From Isoetes taiwanensis (lineage: Eukaryota; Streptophyta; Lycopodiopsida; Isoetales; Isoetaceae): a stretch of DNA of 64,000 nt. The notes beneath the pieces were generated by a model that saw only the letters and a list, made by a program, of their open reading frames with translations, was not told the origin of the DNA and made no database searches. This document shows, piece by piece, positions 22,520 to 35,402 of the stretch. Numbering within the stretch: the stretch's first letter is position 1; every line of letters starts with the position of its first letter. Location of the stretch: the NCBI GenBank assembly GCA_021234155.1, contig JAJEKV010000023.1:8877141-8941140 (forward strand). Direction: 5' to 3'. The position numbers and the translations under genes were made by a program.

Positions 22520-24366
22520 AAATCATCTGCAACACAAAATCAAATACACTCAAGATTAAATAAGAACCCAGCAATATGATTCAAAAAGAACCTGGCAATA
22601 CAATTCATTCCAGAAAACCTATTTGATCAAACTCACCGCTGCTGCAAAGAACCCTAATCAAGCCGATCTCTTCTGAGCAATTTGGATGCCGCCCAAGACC
22701 AGACCGATTGCAGTGCCAACTACGAAAATCAGTATGTTCAATGTGGGAAAACCGAAACCTAATCCGAATGTTAGGTTGATTATCGTAGTGATTCGAGTTG
22801 TGTGTTTTTCGAGAATGGTTATTTTCGACCACAATTATTTCCCACAACTATAATAAATGAAAGAGGCTCGAAGTGGTGTCTCCAATTTGAAGTAAATGTG
22901 AAGTATCTTGAGAAAATATTAAACGTATCTTCATAGGAGATTTTTGGCTTGATATGGTGCCATATAGACATGCCTTTTTAACACACAACTTGTTTCTTAT
23001 TGGTGCAAAGGAAAAGCTAATGTGGAATTTTCGAATTTTGGAATGGGATGCAAGATGGCTCCATTTTTTCTCTAATGACTCTGATGTCTCCATAATAAGT
23101 TAGCACTAGTTTAAGACACTTACTCCAGCCAGTAGAAGAATGTCGGAACCACCCAACCTTCTGGAGAATCCAATCTTTGCTTCCATAAGTCTATCCCATG
23201 GCCCAAAAAATGTTACAAGGACTCAGCTTGTTGTAATAGATCCTCAAAGAACAGCAAATCTGACATGTGTAACAGAAATAGCAAATCCGGATCGCTCTTC
23301 CACTATCTGACGTCCTCCAATCGAACCCTAAGGTGCTCCAACCCTAAAATGGATGAGCTCCGAGCATTGCGTGCCTATACTTTTGATTCCTGCCCCCTAT
23401 TTTTAGTCCAAAAAATAAACACCGAGGGTCAGGAAAAAGCACGAAACTAGATCTCTGGACATGCCCGACAGACTGTGGCGCCATAGCTGCAGCATTGTCG
23501 AGCTCTGATCTAGGATTTGGCTGAGCAAGTTTTTTTTAAGAGAAGGTTCGGGCTATGATTAAAGTCCTGAATGTTGAAATGCTTGGACATCTCCATGGCT
23601 CTAAAATTTGAGAGAGCACAACCACATGATTGCGTTTCTTATTCAAAATCAACGGCTCAGAAAGAGTGCACTCTAGAAACGGCTCGGAAAGAGTGCACTC
23701 TAGAAATACTATTTAGTATGCATGCATGCATACAACAACGAAATCATAGAAAAAAGCATATGCAAAAACGTATAAAAATAACCCCTTGTTATTATGCTAG
23801 ATATTGCTTTGGAGTAGCAATATTGATTTAAATACAATAGATTGTGAAAACATGACTATGATGCCTAACTTTCAGCCACTTTAGCCTCAGGGCATCAGTA
23901 TTAGATCTGCATTGTACTCGACCCAAAAAGGTAATGCAAACCAATATTAGATCTGCATTGTAGTCGACCCAAAAAGGTAATGCAAACCAGCTGGCATCCA
24001 GCTGGCTATCCACGTCAATATGTTATTGCAGGAATAATTTAGGGCGAGGATCACAATATAATATTTTAACGGTGGAATCACATTACAGCCACCCAAGCGC
24101 CAAAAAAATCGTTCACCAATAAAATCCAGAATTTTGCATTCCTGGGCACCCTCTCTTATCACATTAGGGGTGCCCAAGACACTAGAACGTTTTGCCATGC
24201 CCAGGATTCCTGGTCGGGAGAAGGGTGGATCTCATCACGGCGTAGCCTGAGTTTGGGCATTTGCAAATTCAGAAAACTCAGATGCGAATTCAAAGTTTCG
24301 AATGAGGTAGCAAAGCATCTCGCCCTATCATCAAAACTGAGATGCAACAACCGTACCCTCGGGCCC
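22520..24366. repeat. Non-coding region with short tandem duplications
   Basis: A 28-bp duplication built on CGGCTC.GAAAGAGTGCACTC lies at about 23651-23705. A ~52-bp duplication with TATTAGATCTGCATTGTA lies at about 23898-23990. No supported gene was seen. Confidence 0.5.
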
Positions 24367-24398
24367 AAAGGGCAACCTTTCGTACGTAGCACCTTGTT
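24367..24398 (+). repeat. Copy 2 of the dispersed double-hairpin repeat
   Basis: AAAGGGCAACCTTTCGTACG followed by TAGCACCTTGTT. It is diverged from the other copies, but stem positions change on both sides (AAAGG pairs with CCTTT). It lies ~255 bp upstream of the aspartate carbamoyltransferase start. Confidence 0.55.
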
Positions 24399-24652
24399 TT
24401 ACGCAGATCAGCATGTGACCCGATAATCTGACCCGATAATCTGACGTGGCAAAACTATCTTGGGTCGAAAACCCCTGCCCACTAGGATTTAAAAACCCTA
24501 TTCTTGGTCGGCCAAAAATATGGTTCCACCTAAGCTGTCGTCACCGCATGCACTAAACGCACCTTAAACCTGGATATGGTGGTCTCAGGTTTTTATCAGG
24601 TTTCCTCAATGGTACTTAAGACTTGGGTTTAAAATCTGTGCAGCATTAGAAG

Positions 24653-26437
<1,785 letters not shown>

Positions 26438-28390
26438 AAGATATCTTGCAAGAGTAAAGCTGCCAAAGAGCAACCTTCCCACACCATTTGCAATTTGCTG
26501 TCCAATATTTGTAAATACTCATTCTGATGATTCGATTTGCACCTTGGTAGTTAATCCGAAGATAGTCACATTTTTTACAACTACGAATAAAGAGGCCAGA
26601 TAAAGAATATGCACCATACCAAAGAAATGGTTTCACTAGTGAAAAAAGAATGAAGCTTGTGGGGTGCCCGCAGCTGTAATTCAGTAGGAAATGTTGATAA
26701 TGTTCTCAAAAAAGGTTCTGCAAAAGGGTAATAATAATAACGTAATATAAAGAAATACAATGTTGAATGATTGTACAAGAAATTCATGTCATGGTCCTTG
26801 TATACATGAAATTTATTACGGTCCCTTCATTCCCTTGAATTTTGTGGGACTTGTAGACATGAAATCCCTTGAATTTGATGGACTTGAATACATGAAATCT
26901 ATTGTGGCGGGTTCACTCCTTTGAATTCTAGGGAGTAAGTTGATACGCATGGTATACTGCCATGTGAATATTTCTCACACAACATTTCTCTTGTCGATTC
27001 ATTTACTACTTAGAGAGTTGTTTTTGTTTCAAATTTGTGATTCTCAGAATTGACCTTGTTTTGAATGGTGTGATTTTGATACATACTAATCTATTAGTTT
27101 CGTTAGATACTAGAGTTAGATACTAGAGTTAAACGATCTATTTGAGGCACATGGTCTATGCCAGATGTCAATAGTTATTACTTATTTATTAGCATAAGAC
27201 AAAGTCGATATTAGACTCCGATCTCAATCGTGCATGTTAGAATAATCCTAGGTCTAGATGCATATAATGATGACAATCATATTCATTTGAAAATACTAAG
27301 CTAAGGATGTCCACAATTTGGGTATTAAGAAATAACAAGGTGCTTTCGCACAAGGGGTTGTTTAAATGAGAAACGGATAAGCAAATAAACGACACCCTTA
27401 CATGCATTCACAATGATATCTTGCCTACATTCACAAAGGAAGAACAACTCATGGCAAAAGCAGAAGCAAAGAAGGACCAGAAGAACAACTTGATGGAGAA
27501 GAAGCGATTGCCAAAACGATTTACAGTGGAAGAACAAACAATCCGTTCTTCAATCCATTCTTCATGCAATCTGTTACTTCAAATTGCTGCAACCAGTAAG
27601 CCTTATGTGTGCTGTCTTATATTATTTGAACGATGTGACAATATTGAATCAACATACGGAGGGACATGTTACAAGACTAAGGATTGATCACATGGAATGG
27701 ACAAAATTCACGATTTTGTCATTATGAATGGCCTTAAGGAGCACAATATGCCTGAATGTTAAAAGATAATAGTGGCAAGTCATCAAGTCATCAAGGTCTA
27801 GGTCTATCTCTTGAAAAGCATTTTCTTGGAGTTAATGCCAATTGAGAAGTAAATAAGGAAATTCTTCAAGACTTTACAATGATCAAATGGAGCGAATTAA
27901 CCAAAGGTTCAAAGTCCTGAACAATAGATAATGAAATATGTACATATCTCTGGGGTTCTGAAGAACACAACAATATTTCCTTGAATACACATCTGTCTGG
28001 AGTGTCTAATTAGAGTATATCTTACATGATTGCATTAAGATGATTCCATTCGAGTTAGTGGCCTAGTAGATGGTATGACCTGAATGCAGGGTAGACGAGT
28101 TATTGAGAAGAGAAGCAAACCATTAGAATTGAATGTAAAAAATATATGCACACCCCAAAGGAAAATTGATAAATAGTAGGCTAAGATTTTATAAAAAGAG
28201 AAATTGATAGCGCCTTTCAGCATTTTGGCAATCGTGTGGAGCTGTCAGTCTTATTATATTTTAAACTCTTTCTTATTTGCTTCAACAAGAAACTTACTAG
28301 TCTGGCCTTACTTGAATAACAGGTTTTTAGAATTGTAGCTTTATATTTTGGTAGTTGCGAAGCGGATTGCTTTAATGTATTCGGGATTAA
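26438..28390. other. Intergenic, no gene seen
   Basis: About 1.95 kb. It contains the 3' end of the aspartate carbamoyltransferase transcript and a loose repetition of ATGAAAT/CCCTTGAATTT segments at 26790-26935. A Lys-rich open frame at 27421-27687 has no recognisable features and is probably chance. Confidence 0.45.
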
Positions 28391-28394
28391 AATC

Positions 28395-28805
28395 GTTTTG
28401 TGGATTTGCATTTGGATGAAGTTGGTATCCTGGACTACCACAGTCGTCGGATCTGTCGATCCTAGGACCTATTGTTTTGTGGATTTGCATTTGGATCAAG
28501 TTGGTACCTTGGACTACCACAGTCGTCAGATCTGTCGATCCTACGACCTAAACAATATGCTGGAGCCTCTGGGCACCTCTCATTTCGCTTATGGCCATTT
28601 ATGATTGGGGGCGCCTATGATTTTGAAATATGAAATACGTGTTCGCCTAAGCTTTGATGGAATATCGAGCCTCTATACAGTTTTGCCTAGGATTTTAGAA
28701 TATGGCTTCGCTCGAACCTCTGCCAAAATAATTGAATGTCCTAATAAGACTACTTTGACCAATATAACCAGTGAGCTAACGTGATTATTTTTTATGTTAA
28801 ATCTA
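28395..28805 (-). mobile_element. SINE-like element, single diverged copy
   Basis: Homologous to the element inside the tandem array at 38-40 kb, in the same orientation (minus). The internal-promoter B box is degenerate here (plus strand GCTCGAACC). Its distal end is duplicated: the segment with CTGGACTACCACAGTCGTC occurs twice, about 77 bp apart (28432 and 28510). The proximal end abuts repeat R1. Confidence 0.65.
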
Positions 28806-29030
28806 TGTTTTTTGGGTTGCCCCTAGGGGGGCAAACCCTCGTTTATGTGGGTTTGTGGGATATACTGAGTATATGCTGGAATATACTCAGTATATGTTGA
28901 TGACTGCTAAAAACCCTTTGTTCCCTGTAAATGCACGGTCAGTTGCGTTGTGGATCAAGGATGTTCTGGACCGGGTAACTGGCAGCTCCAATCTGATGAA
29001 TAAGAACACATCAGGGAGCAATAGGGTGTG
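28806..29030 (+). repeat. Dispersed repeat family R1, copy 2
   Basis: Begins TTTTTTGGGTTGCCCCTAGG, followed by the palindromic ATACTGAGTATAT/ATATACTCAGTATAT part, GATGACTGCTAAAAACCC and TGTAAATGC. It is directly adjacent to the SINE-like copy. Confidence 0.7.
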
Positions 29031-29828
29031 TAAAACGTATTTGGAGTAAGATTGTTGGCACTTGAATGAGTTTATGAGAATCTTTGAAGTCTTATGGCGC
29101 TCCATGCTTATCTTCCATTTAAGCTTCCGATTCGGTTCCGGTTCGCTTTTCGTTTTCGCAACTTTTCGCACCCATCGTGCACCTCAAGTCCGGCATCCGT
29201 CCATCGCGACCCCTGGCTGACGGGTTGGTGCGTTTGACTGTTCAAATTACGTGTTAGCTAATATGGTTGCATTCTTACGGCACGAGAATTGAATTGATGC
29301 ATAAAGCCCGATGGAATGCGACAAAGATCGAGAGAATGTAGAGATTGATAATCGGCTTCCGACTTCATGCATTTTGTCGTTGCTAACAATATGATGTGGC
29401 CCTTTGGAAATCGACGGCCTTAACTCCATTGTTGCCTCAAATATGGTTGTCAAAATCTGAGGTTAAATGTTAAAATTTAAGTTGGGATAGCACTCTTAAC
29501 TTATTTCAGCCAATTTTCCAATCGGGGGATCAGGTTTTATCTCCCAACCAAGAGCATAGATAGCGTGCTTTGGAAATAGACTAACAAGCCAATATGTAAC
29601 TCATTAGGACAAGAACTTGGTCCTCAGGACACATTAATTTCCCTGCAGCTAGAAGTCATGAATAAAAACAAGAGGATATAATTTTAAGATGCAGAAGTTT
29701 ATCAAAGATTTTGCAAATAGTAGTTTAAGAAGCATTAGATGTGCAGCTGGTTTAAGGTCAATAAGTGCCTATATTTTGCTTACAAGCAAGAGCTAGCTGA
29801 TCTTTTGGCTTTCTTATATTTGGTTTAG
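29031..29828. other. Intergenic
   Basis: No gene supported. The last bases (TTGGTTTAG) form the acceptor of the next exon. Confidence 0.4.
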
Positions 29829-30195
29829 ATGGATGCACTTATGCGCAATGATTGGCCGGACCAAAATAATGGTATCAAAGTGGCTTTTGATTTTGCACTG
29901 CCATATAATGTCAATGATATTCTTCACAAAAGAGTAAGTTTTTGCCGCTTAACTAGAAATATGCTGCTTCTTTTTTTACGCAATTCACACTTTTCTTGTT
30001 ATGTAGTGCTTCTTTTGCACAGTAATCAACCTTTTATACTAATCAACTTTTTTGGATTTGCGATCTGAGGTTGGAAAACACGTAACCACCGCTAGGTTAC
30101 GGGATGCAAATGAGAAATATCTTGGTGTCGATGAATTTTCTTCCCAGCTAAGAAATTCTGTTTACACACCAATAATTAATTGCTCGGACTGGAAG
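29829..30195 (+). CDS. Two exons of an unrecognised protein
   Basis: Exon 29829-29933 (35 codons) lies between a TTTAG acceptor and a strong AGA|GTAAGT donor. It reads MDALMRNDWPDQNNGIKVAF then DFALPYNVNDILHKR. Exon 30070-30195 (42 codons, GAG acceptor, AAG|GTTAGT donor) contains LRDANEKYLGVDEFSSQL and YTPIINCSDWK. Frames and splice phases agree, so this is a real or recently real gene. I do not recognise the domain. The next exon may be further right, past the ~1-kb insertion that begins at 30353. Confidence 0.55.
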
Positions 30196-30506
30196 GTTAG
30201 TACTTGCATGATTATCAACATTTATCTACTAGTTAGACAAACAGACAATCTGGAAAAAATGAGGGTGGAACATGTAATGTGAATTAGGAGCAATGACGCA
30301 AATAAGTGCCATAACTTGTCATAGTACTTGCAATACTTATTCACTTGAGAGTCATTCATCTCAGCAGATTTTCTACAATGGTGGACAGTGGATAGCCGCA
30401 CACATGCGAACTACCCACGAAAAATAAAGGGAAAATCCAATTATATCATTTGGACCCCAAAACAAATACAATGCTAATAGATGAGTGGCTGATGTACCTG
30501 GCGAAA

Positions 30507-30571
30507 GCTTATCACCGGGATTAAAAAACCCCGCCCTTTCGGGTTTTCGAGGAAAAACCCTAGTGATAAGC
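30507..30571. repeat. 65-bp foldback, copy 2 of the core at 8622
   Basis: GCTTATCAC (30507-30515) pairs with GTGATAAGC (30563-30571), and the pairing continues outward after one mismatch (CGAA with TTCG). The interior is the conserved GGGATTAAAAAACCCCGCCC core. Confidence 0.65.
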
Positions 30572-30820
30572 CTTCGGCAAGGGGTTTAGACAAACGTAAG
30601 GCATAGAATCGCTCCCAAAAACCCGCGCGTGGAGAAGTCAAAACGGATGGGCTTCGCCAACTGTACACCGCACATCACCAACAACAAAGCGAGAAACATA
30701 CCAAAGAATAGCATCACCCAGTGGGTGGAAAAAAAGCATCACCCACCGGGTGGAAAAACATGATAAACAGAACTTGCACAAAATATAATAAACAAAGAAG
30801 GGGGGGAGGGTGGGTTCAAA

Positions 30821-31382
30821 GAGAATAAGGTACTACTGAGAGAAGAGGAAGCGCCGATGAAACGTCGATGAAGAACTCTGCAATAAGTAGCAAACTCCCA
30901 ATCTGATGAATGGCCCAAAACGCATGCAAATGCATGCATGCGACGCATGCAATGTATGCATGCTCGTCTTGAGCAAGAATGCCGATTCGCTACGAGAATC
31001 GACGACATTCTTGCACTGCGACTCGCATGAAACCAACAAAGCGCCCGAATACCAAAGGACTTCTTTAACAAACTAGGATCGAGGACGAAGGTCACAGGAT
31101 GAAGGCTAAAGGCCGGAAGGACAGCAGGAAAGAAACGCCAAATTGGCCAAACCAGGCAGGAAGAAGCCCCTCCCCTGCCTGGAAACAAATCAAAGAGAAT
31201 AAGGTACTGCTGAGAGAAGAGGAAGCGCCGATGAAACGTCGATGAAGAACTCTGCAATAAGTAGCAAACGCCCAATCTGATGAATGGCCCAAAACGCATG
31301 CGATGCATGCATGCGACGCATGCAATGCATGCATGCTCGTCTTGAGCAAGAATGCCGATTCGCTACGCGAATCGACGACATA
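30821..31382. repeat. Direct repeat pair (~187 bp, 374 bp apart)
   Basis: Two nearly identical units carry GCATGC-rich palindromes and a CGATTCG..CGAATCG hairpin. Few differences separate them, which suggests a recent duplication. Confidence 0.85.
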
Positions 31383-31399
31383 CTTATTCACTTGAGAGT

Positions 31400-33155
31400 A
31401 CTATTAGTTTAGTAGAAGTCTAATGTCAAAACTATAGCTATAACGTATTGTTCGTGTATGGTTAGAGATAGCTAGAATTATAGTGATTGCCATAAGATAA
31501 TCATGTCTCAATGCAAGTGTGCCTCCCTCATTCTTCAACTTGGTAGAACTCTGGTCTATATTTGGATGATGCCAGGGGACGCTCAAGGTAACATCTCGGC
31601 TAAGAAGAAAGCAGAAGTTGGGAAGGAGTCTTAGGGACCAGACAAGTCTGCAAATTTTGTAGGAGCCAAGCATTTGGTCTGCAAACACATTTGTGGAGAG
31701 AGAAACATAACATTCAGCATGAAGTTTGAAGGTATCTTTTCTACTAATCCGCTCATTTGCTGCCAGTGTAACATGGCATAATGACATTGACACTGAGAGC
31801 CATGAAAGCAAGCCCCTTTTGCAACCCCCTCCAGCGAGACAACTCAAACTGATCAAAGCAAGGCTTAATGAACAAGCTAAAGAAGATACTGCTTGGCTGC
31901 AAATGTGCTGGGCACTGTTACTAGTTAAATACTGACTTGAGCCCATGTTGTGTGCACTGGCTTAATATAAATTTGCAGCATACAGAAACTTATGAGGTCT
32001 AAAGAAGATGAGATAGGCCTGAAGTATTTTGTTGCTTGTTTAATTTTATGTTACCTGCAAATAATAAAAGATAAAAGATATTAAACTATACATGTGCCTT
32101 CCCTTATGGTAGTTTCTTCAAAATGATTCAAGTTTTTCTGATGAAGCATGACCATATACTTCTTTTATGATGTTGCTGAGCTCTGGTGTTTAGAACAGAA
32201 AACTTTCATATCAAGACCCCATAGAAGGCATTGATAATGATTCAGGGTCCATGCCTTTTATAGAGAGCTGGATATTTAGGTAAATTTAGTATTTCTACTG
32301 GTGGCCATGCACATCGTATTTTCCTATTCATTACATGTTTATTAGAGAGGATGGCCCTACAAGAACCATTATGAATAAGTATCATAGCTCCAAGCCGTAC
32401 TATCTAGTTTCCAACGTGCGAGTTTTTGAACATACAAGAGGCAGTTGCCTTCAAATATCTGTACGTTGAAGAGTGCAAAAGGCTGACCCTTGAAGATCAG
32501 AAGCAAGCACGAGGAGGTCAATGTATTGTCGATTAGTAAATCTGCTAATTCTTCGCATAAGATTCTGTTTACAAAAGCCTATGTTGTGTATGGTTGAATT
32601 CATTTCATATGTAGTTGTTGTCTTTTGGACAAGATTTCATCATATAATCTTGGTAAAATTGAATATCTTCATAGGGAGTGCGTGCACTTCCCTGGTGGTT
32701 TCCTTCAAGGACAGTATCATCAAGGCACCTGGCACAATGTCTGAGGCTAAAGCTTTCAAACGTTATTTTAACACGGCGGGTTTATATATCCAGCACCTTA
32801 TTGTCCATAAGGTTTGGGTGGAACTGCTTGGTGATATACCTTCTTAAGTATTTATATGAGGCATCATGGTTGTTTGTTTGTTTTCTTCTGTTCAAGTAGC
32901 AAATGAGTCCTTAGGTTACTGAGTAAGATTGATTATGCAAGGTTTTATTCCATTCAAGAACAACCATGTGCATTCAAAAATAGCTGGAAAAGCCTCTGAG
33001 TTAGCACATTTGGCAAAAGAAAACTTAAAACATAAGATGAATACAAGCTCACTTCTATGAACTTGTTGACAATCATCTACATGTGTGTAGTTCTTTAGGT
33101 GTACGGATTAGAAAAGTCGCTTTGTTGTTCCTGACTACAAATGATATTTTGTCAG
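31400..33155. other. Probable intron/intergenic region with isolated open segments
   Basis: The segment 31766-31935 (HNDIDTESHESKPLLQPPPA, then RLNEQAKEDTAWLQM) and the segment 32662-32810 look exon-like, but splice signals are weak and the frames shift. They may belong to the gene at 29829-30195 or that at 33156-33597. Confidence 0.35.
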
Positions 33156-33597
33156 GGAGGCGTTGATTTGTATGCACAAAGTAAAGAACAATATCAGATG
33201 GAGGAAAGTAGGCCTATATTGCTACATATGGACAAGCCACGTGTCAATGTGCAAGTCTTTGAGAGGAGACCTGATTATAAAATTAAGGAGAAAATTCAGC
33301 CAGATATAAGTGAAGTTATGCAAGGCAAGCATGCTGTGAATGGGTATACTGGTCATAAGCATGCATTGCAGATAACTTCTTGTATGATGATTTCTAAGCA
33401 AAGACAAATTAGTAGATTGTCTTCTAATTACACGCACGTTTCTGTAAAATGTGCAGCATCTATATGGCCGATCATATGGGAAGCTCACTCAAGCCTTGCA
33501 TAACAAACCTGCCAACCCTTCAACATCTGAGGGTGTTTTGGGATTTTCAAATACCCGCGCGATGATAGATCAATCAGAGAACCTTCTTCTTCCCTAG
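33156..33597 (+). CDS. Terminal exons of a possible axoneme-type protein
   Basis: After a TTTGTCAG acceptor (ends 33155) an open exon reads GGVDLYAQSKEQYQMEESRP, then KPRVNVQVFERRPDYKIKEK and NGYTGHKHALQ. A second exon, 33457-33597, follows a GTGCAG acceptor and reads HLYGRSYGKLTQALHNKP, ending SENLLLP and TAG. No donor in matching phase has GT; CAG|ATAACT would be a GTAACT donor with G changed to A. The order GYTGH, then YGRSYGKLT recalls microtubule inner proteins of the FAM166/CIMIP2 type. That assignment rests on short motifs only. The gene may be damaged at the donor. Confidence 0.45.
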
Positions 33598-33964
33598 CTT
33601 GTAGGTTAGCAGCTGAATTAGATTCCTCAAGAGGGCCATGAAGGTTGAATCGTTTTCTCCTCATAATCCTCTTCTGAATGTGGCAAGATTAAAAAGATGC
33701 AAATGGAAGTAGTCCCCAAATAATATCTCATTTTACATTTATGAGCATTGCATAATGAAAATTTAGATTCACCTCGGATCACTGTAGTTGTGTCTATTTG
33801 TGAAGCAAATCACAGCAGGCAATGACAGTGAAAGAGAGGTTTCATAAATGTAAATGTTTGGTTATGTTAACCAAATGTACACTCGTGCTATGAGATCATA
33901 TTTTGGTGGAAAATCTCCATTTCTGCTAGAGATGGCAAAATTATAGAAGTCCATTAATGTATTA

Positions 33965-34077
33965 GGAAACGTTCCACCAAGAGGTGGTTTCCACATGGGA
34001 ACCAGCTGGCGGCTCTGCCATGAGCGGCGCCGCCAGCTGGTTCCCACCTGGAAACGACCGAGTGGTGGAACGTTCCC
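33965..34077. mobile_element. Foldback MITE-like element, ~113 bp
   Basis: Two 48-bp arms (33965-34012, 34030-34077) are imperfect complements, from GGAAACGTTCCACC outward to GGAACCAGCTGGCGG at the centre. The loop is 17 nt. No target duplication could be settled. Confidence 0.75.
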
Positions 34078-35021
34078 AAACGTAAGCCACGTGTAGCCAA
34101 TGATTTTTGGGCACGTGTCGCATCTTCCACGTCAACGCCCCTGTTCAGAGTTTTGCAAAGCGAAAGCAGAGTGATTCTGAAAGCGAAAGCAAAGTGCCTT
34201 GTAAAGGAACACATTCGAAGCCATTTGAATGATGAGTGGAGGAATCGCAAATTTCAATGAGTCCGATAAGCATGCCTAGAGTTGGAAAAGCATTGCTAGG
34301 TCTGTATCTACGCTTCACCCTCTTCAGCACTTTCGGGAAAATTGGCAAGTAAGTAGCTGGGTTCTTCTACTTAGAAACTGTTAATTGTTTTGCATGTCAA
34401 TTTTGTTCAGGATATGAAGGAAGAACTCGATATTATAATTTAAAGAAGGTTGCTACGAATTTAATGGCATGAAATACATGGAAGTTGCAAGCAAACTTAA
34501 GCTACTAAAATTCAAAGGCATGTCTTTTGTTGCTCAATAGTTATGGGTCATGTTCTGAGCCTAGGCCCTACCGAAGGTAATGATTTAGAGTCCGTGGTTG
34601 AGCTCAAACATGGATTTACCCCGGCTTCGAGGATCTGCCTTCATTGTAGCTAATGCGCCTCCTAATGGATAACCAACAAATTTATCAAGCAATGCTCCTA
34701 CCATTGTGACATGTGGCGTCTTGGATGCAGTGTCAATGTTACCGAACATTGTTAACTCTTCTGTCATGTCGTCGTTTCCGCACGTATCGTAGGGACTATC
34801 TGACACTACCTTGTTACAAGCATTGCACGCTTCACGACCTTGTTGTCACCAGTTGTATTCAATCTCAATATGTTTGAGACCTGACATCCAAAAATGTTTG
34901 ATTAGTGGGGTCTGGGGTCTATTTTAATTTAAATATTGAGTCAACAGATATGGTCGGGGGTTTGAAGTAGAAATTTTGATTCCACACGGTTTGATTTAAG
35001 ACACTTTAACCATGGGAAACT
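34078..35021. other. Intergenic, no gene assigned
   Basis: A minus-strand open segment at 34585-34850 with CNACNKVVSDSPYDTCG has a CxxC motif and could be an old exon, but no splice context or family supports it. Confidence 0.35.
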
Positions 35022-35052
35022 GAGGGCAACCCTCCGTGCGCAGCACCTTGTT
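35022..35052 (+). repeat. Copy 3 of the dispersed double-hairpin repeat
   Basis: GAGGGCAACCCTCCGTGCGC followed by AGCACCTTGTT. The next bases lead directly into the segment shared with the 38-40 kb array. Confidence 0.65.
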
Positions 35053-35170
35053 TCTATAACAACCCATTCAATTGTTTTGGGGATATGGTCTATGATTTCA
35101 GGAATTATCATTTTTACATCCATATCAAATCCCCCTGGAACCCCCTGTTATTGTGCTACATATTTGCTAC
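35053..35170 (+). repeat. Single diverged copy of the non-SINE part of the array unit
   Basis: ATAACAACCCATTCAATTGT through CAAATCCCCCTGGAACCCCC to TGCTACATAT is homologous to the ~105-bp spacer of each unit at 38-40 kb, but lacks the SINE-like part. Confidence 0.75.
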
Positions 35171-35402
35171 CCTTTGAGATAGTTTCTTATTATTATTGCT
35201 AGTGCTTATATTTTTTATATTATAATGTTATAGCGTAAGTATGTAATGGACCACGCCCTAATTTTAATGGCCAATATCATGCGATTGCATTCAAAGGCCG
35301 AGATTTGTCGCAGGACCCCCTTTCTTTTTCTTTTTCTTTTTTTGAGGGAATGATATCGCAGGACTTCCCACCACCGTGCTTGGTCATGCTTTGATCTCTT
35401 AA

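Larger units (their letters stand above)
30333..31399. mobile_element. ~1-kb insertion flanked by a 20-bp direct repeat
   Basis: ATACTTATTCACTTGAGAGT occurs at 30333-30352 and 31380-31399 and brackets 1,027 bp of different character. The insert holds a small foldback (30507-30571), a CACCC..GGGTG motif written twice near 30715-30760, and two direct copies of a ~187-bp unit (30821-31008 and 31195-31382). It has no poly(A), no clear terminal repeats and no coding domain. It could be a composite element or filler DNA from break repair. Confidence 0.6.

Noticed and set aside
27421-27687. 88-codon Lys-rich frame
   Set aside because: Low complexity, no homologous motif, and no promoter or splice evidence.
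30739-31391. Ser/Cys-rich open frames of 99-189 codons on the minus strand
   Set aside because: They lie in the duplicated units of the insertion and show no domain. The duplication explains their similarity.
34585-34850. Possible zinc-binding exon (CNACNK...)
   Set aside because: One CxxC pair only, with no matching partner pair, splice context or recognised family.
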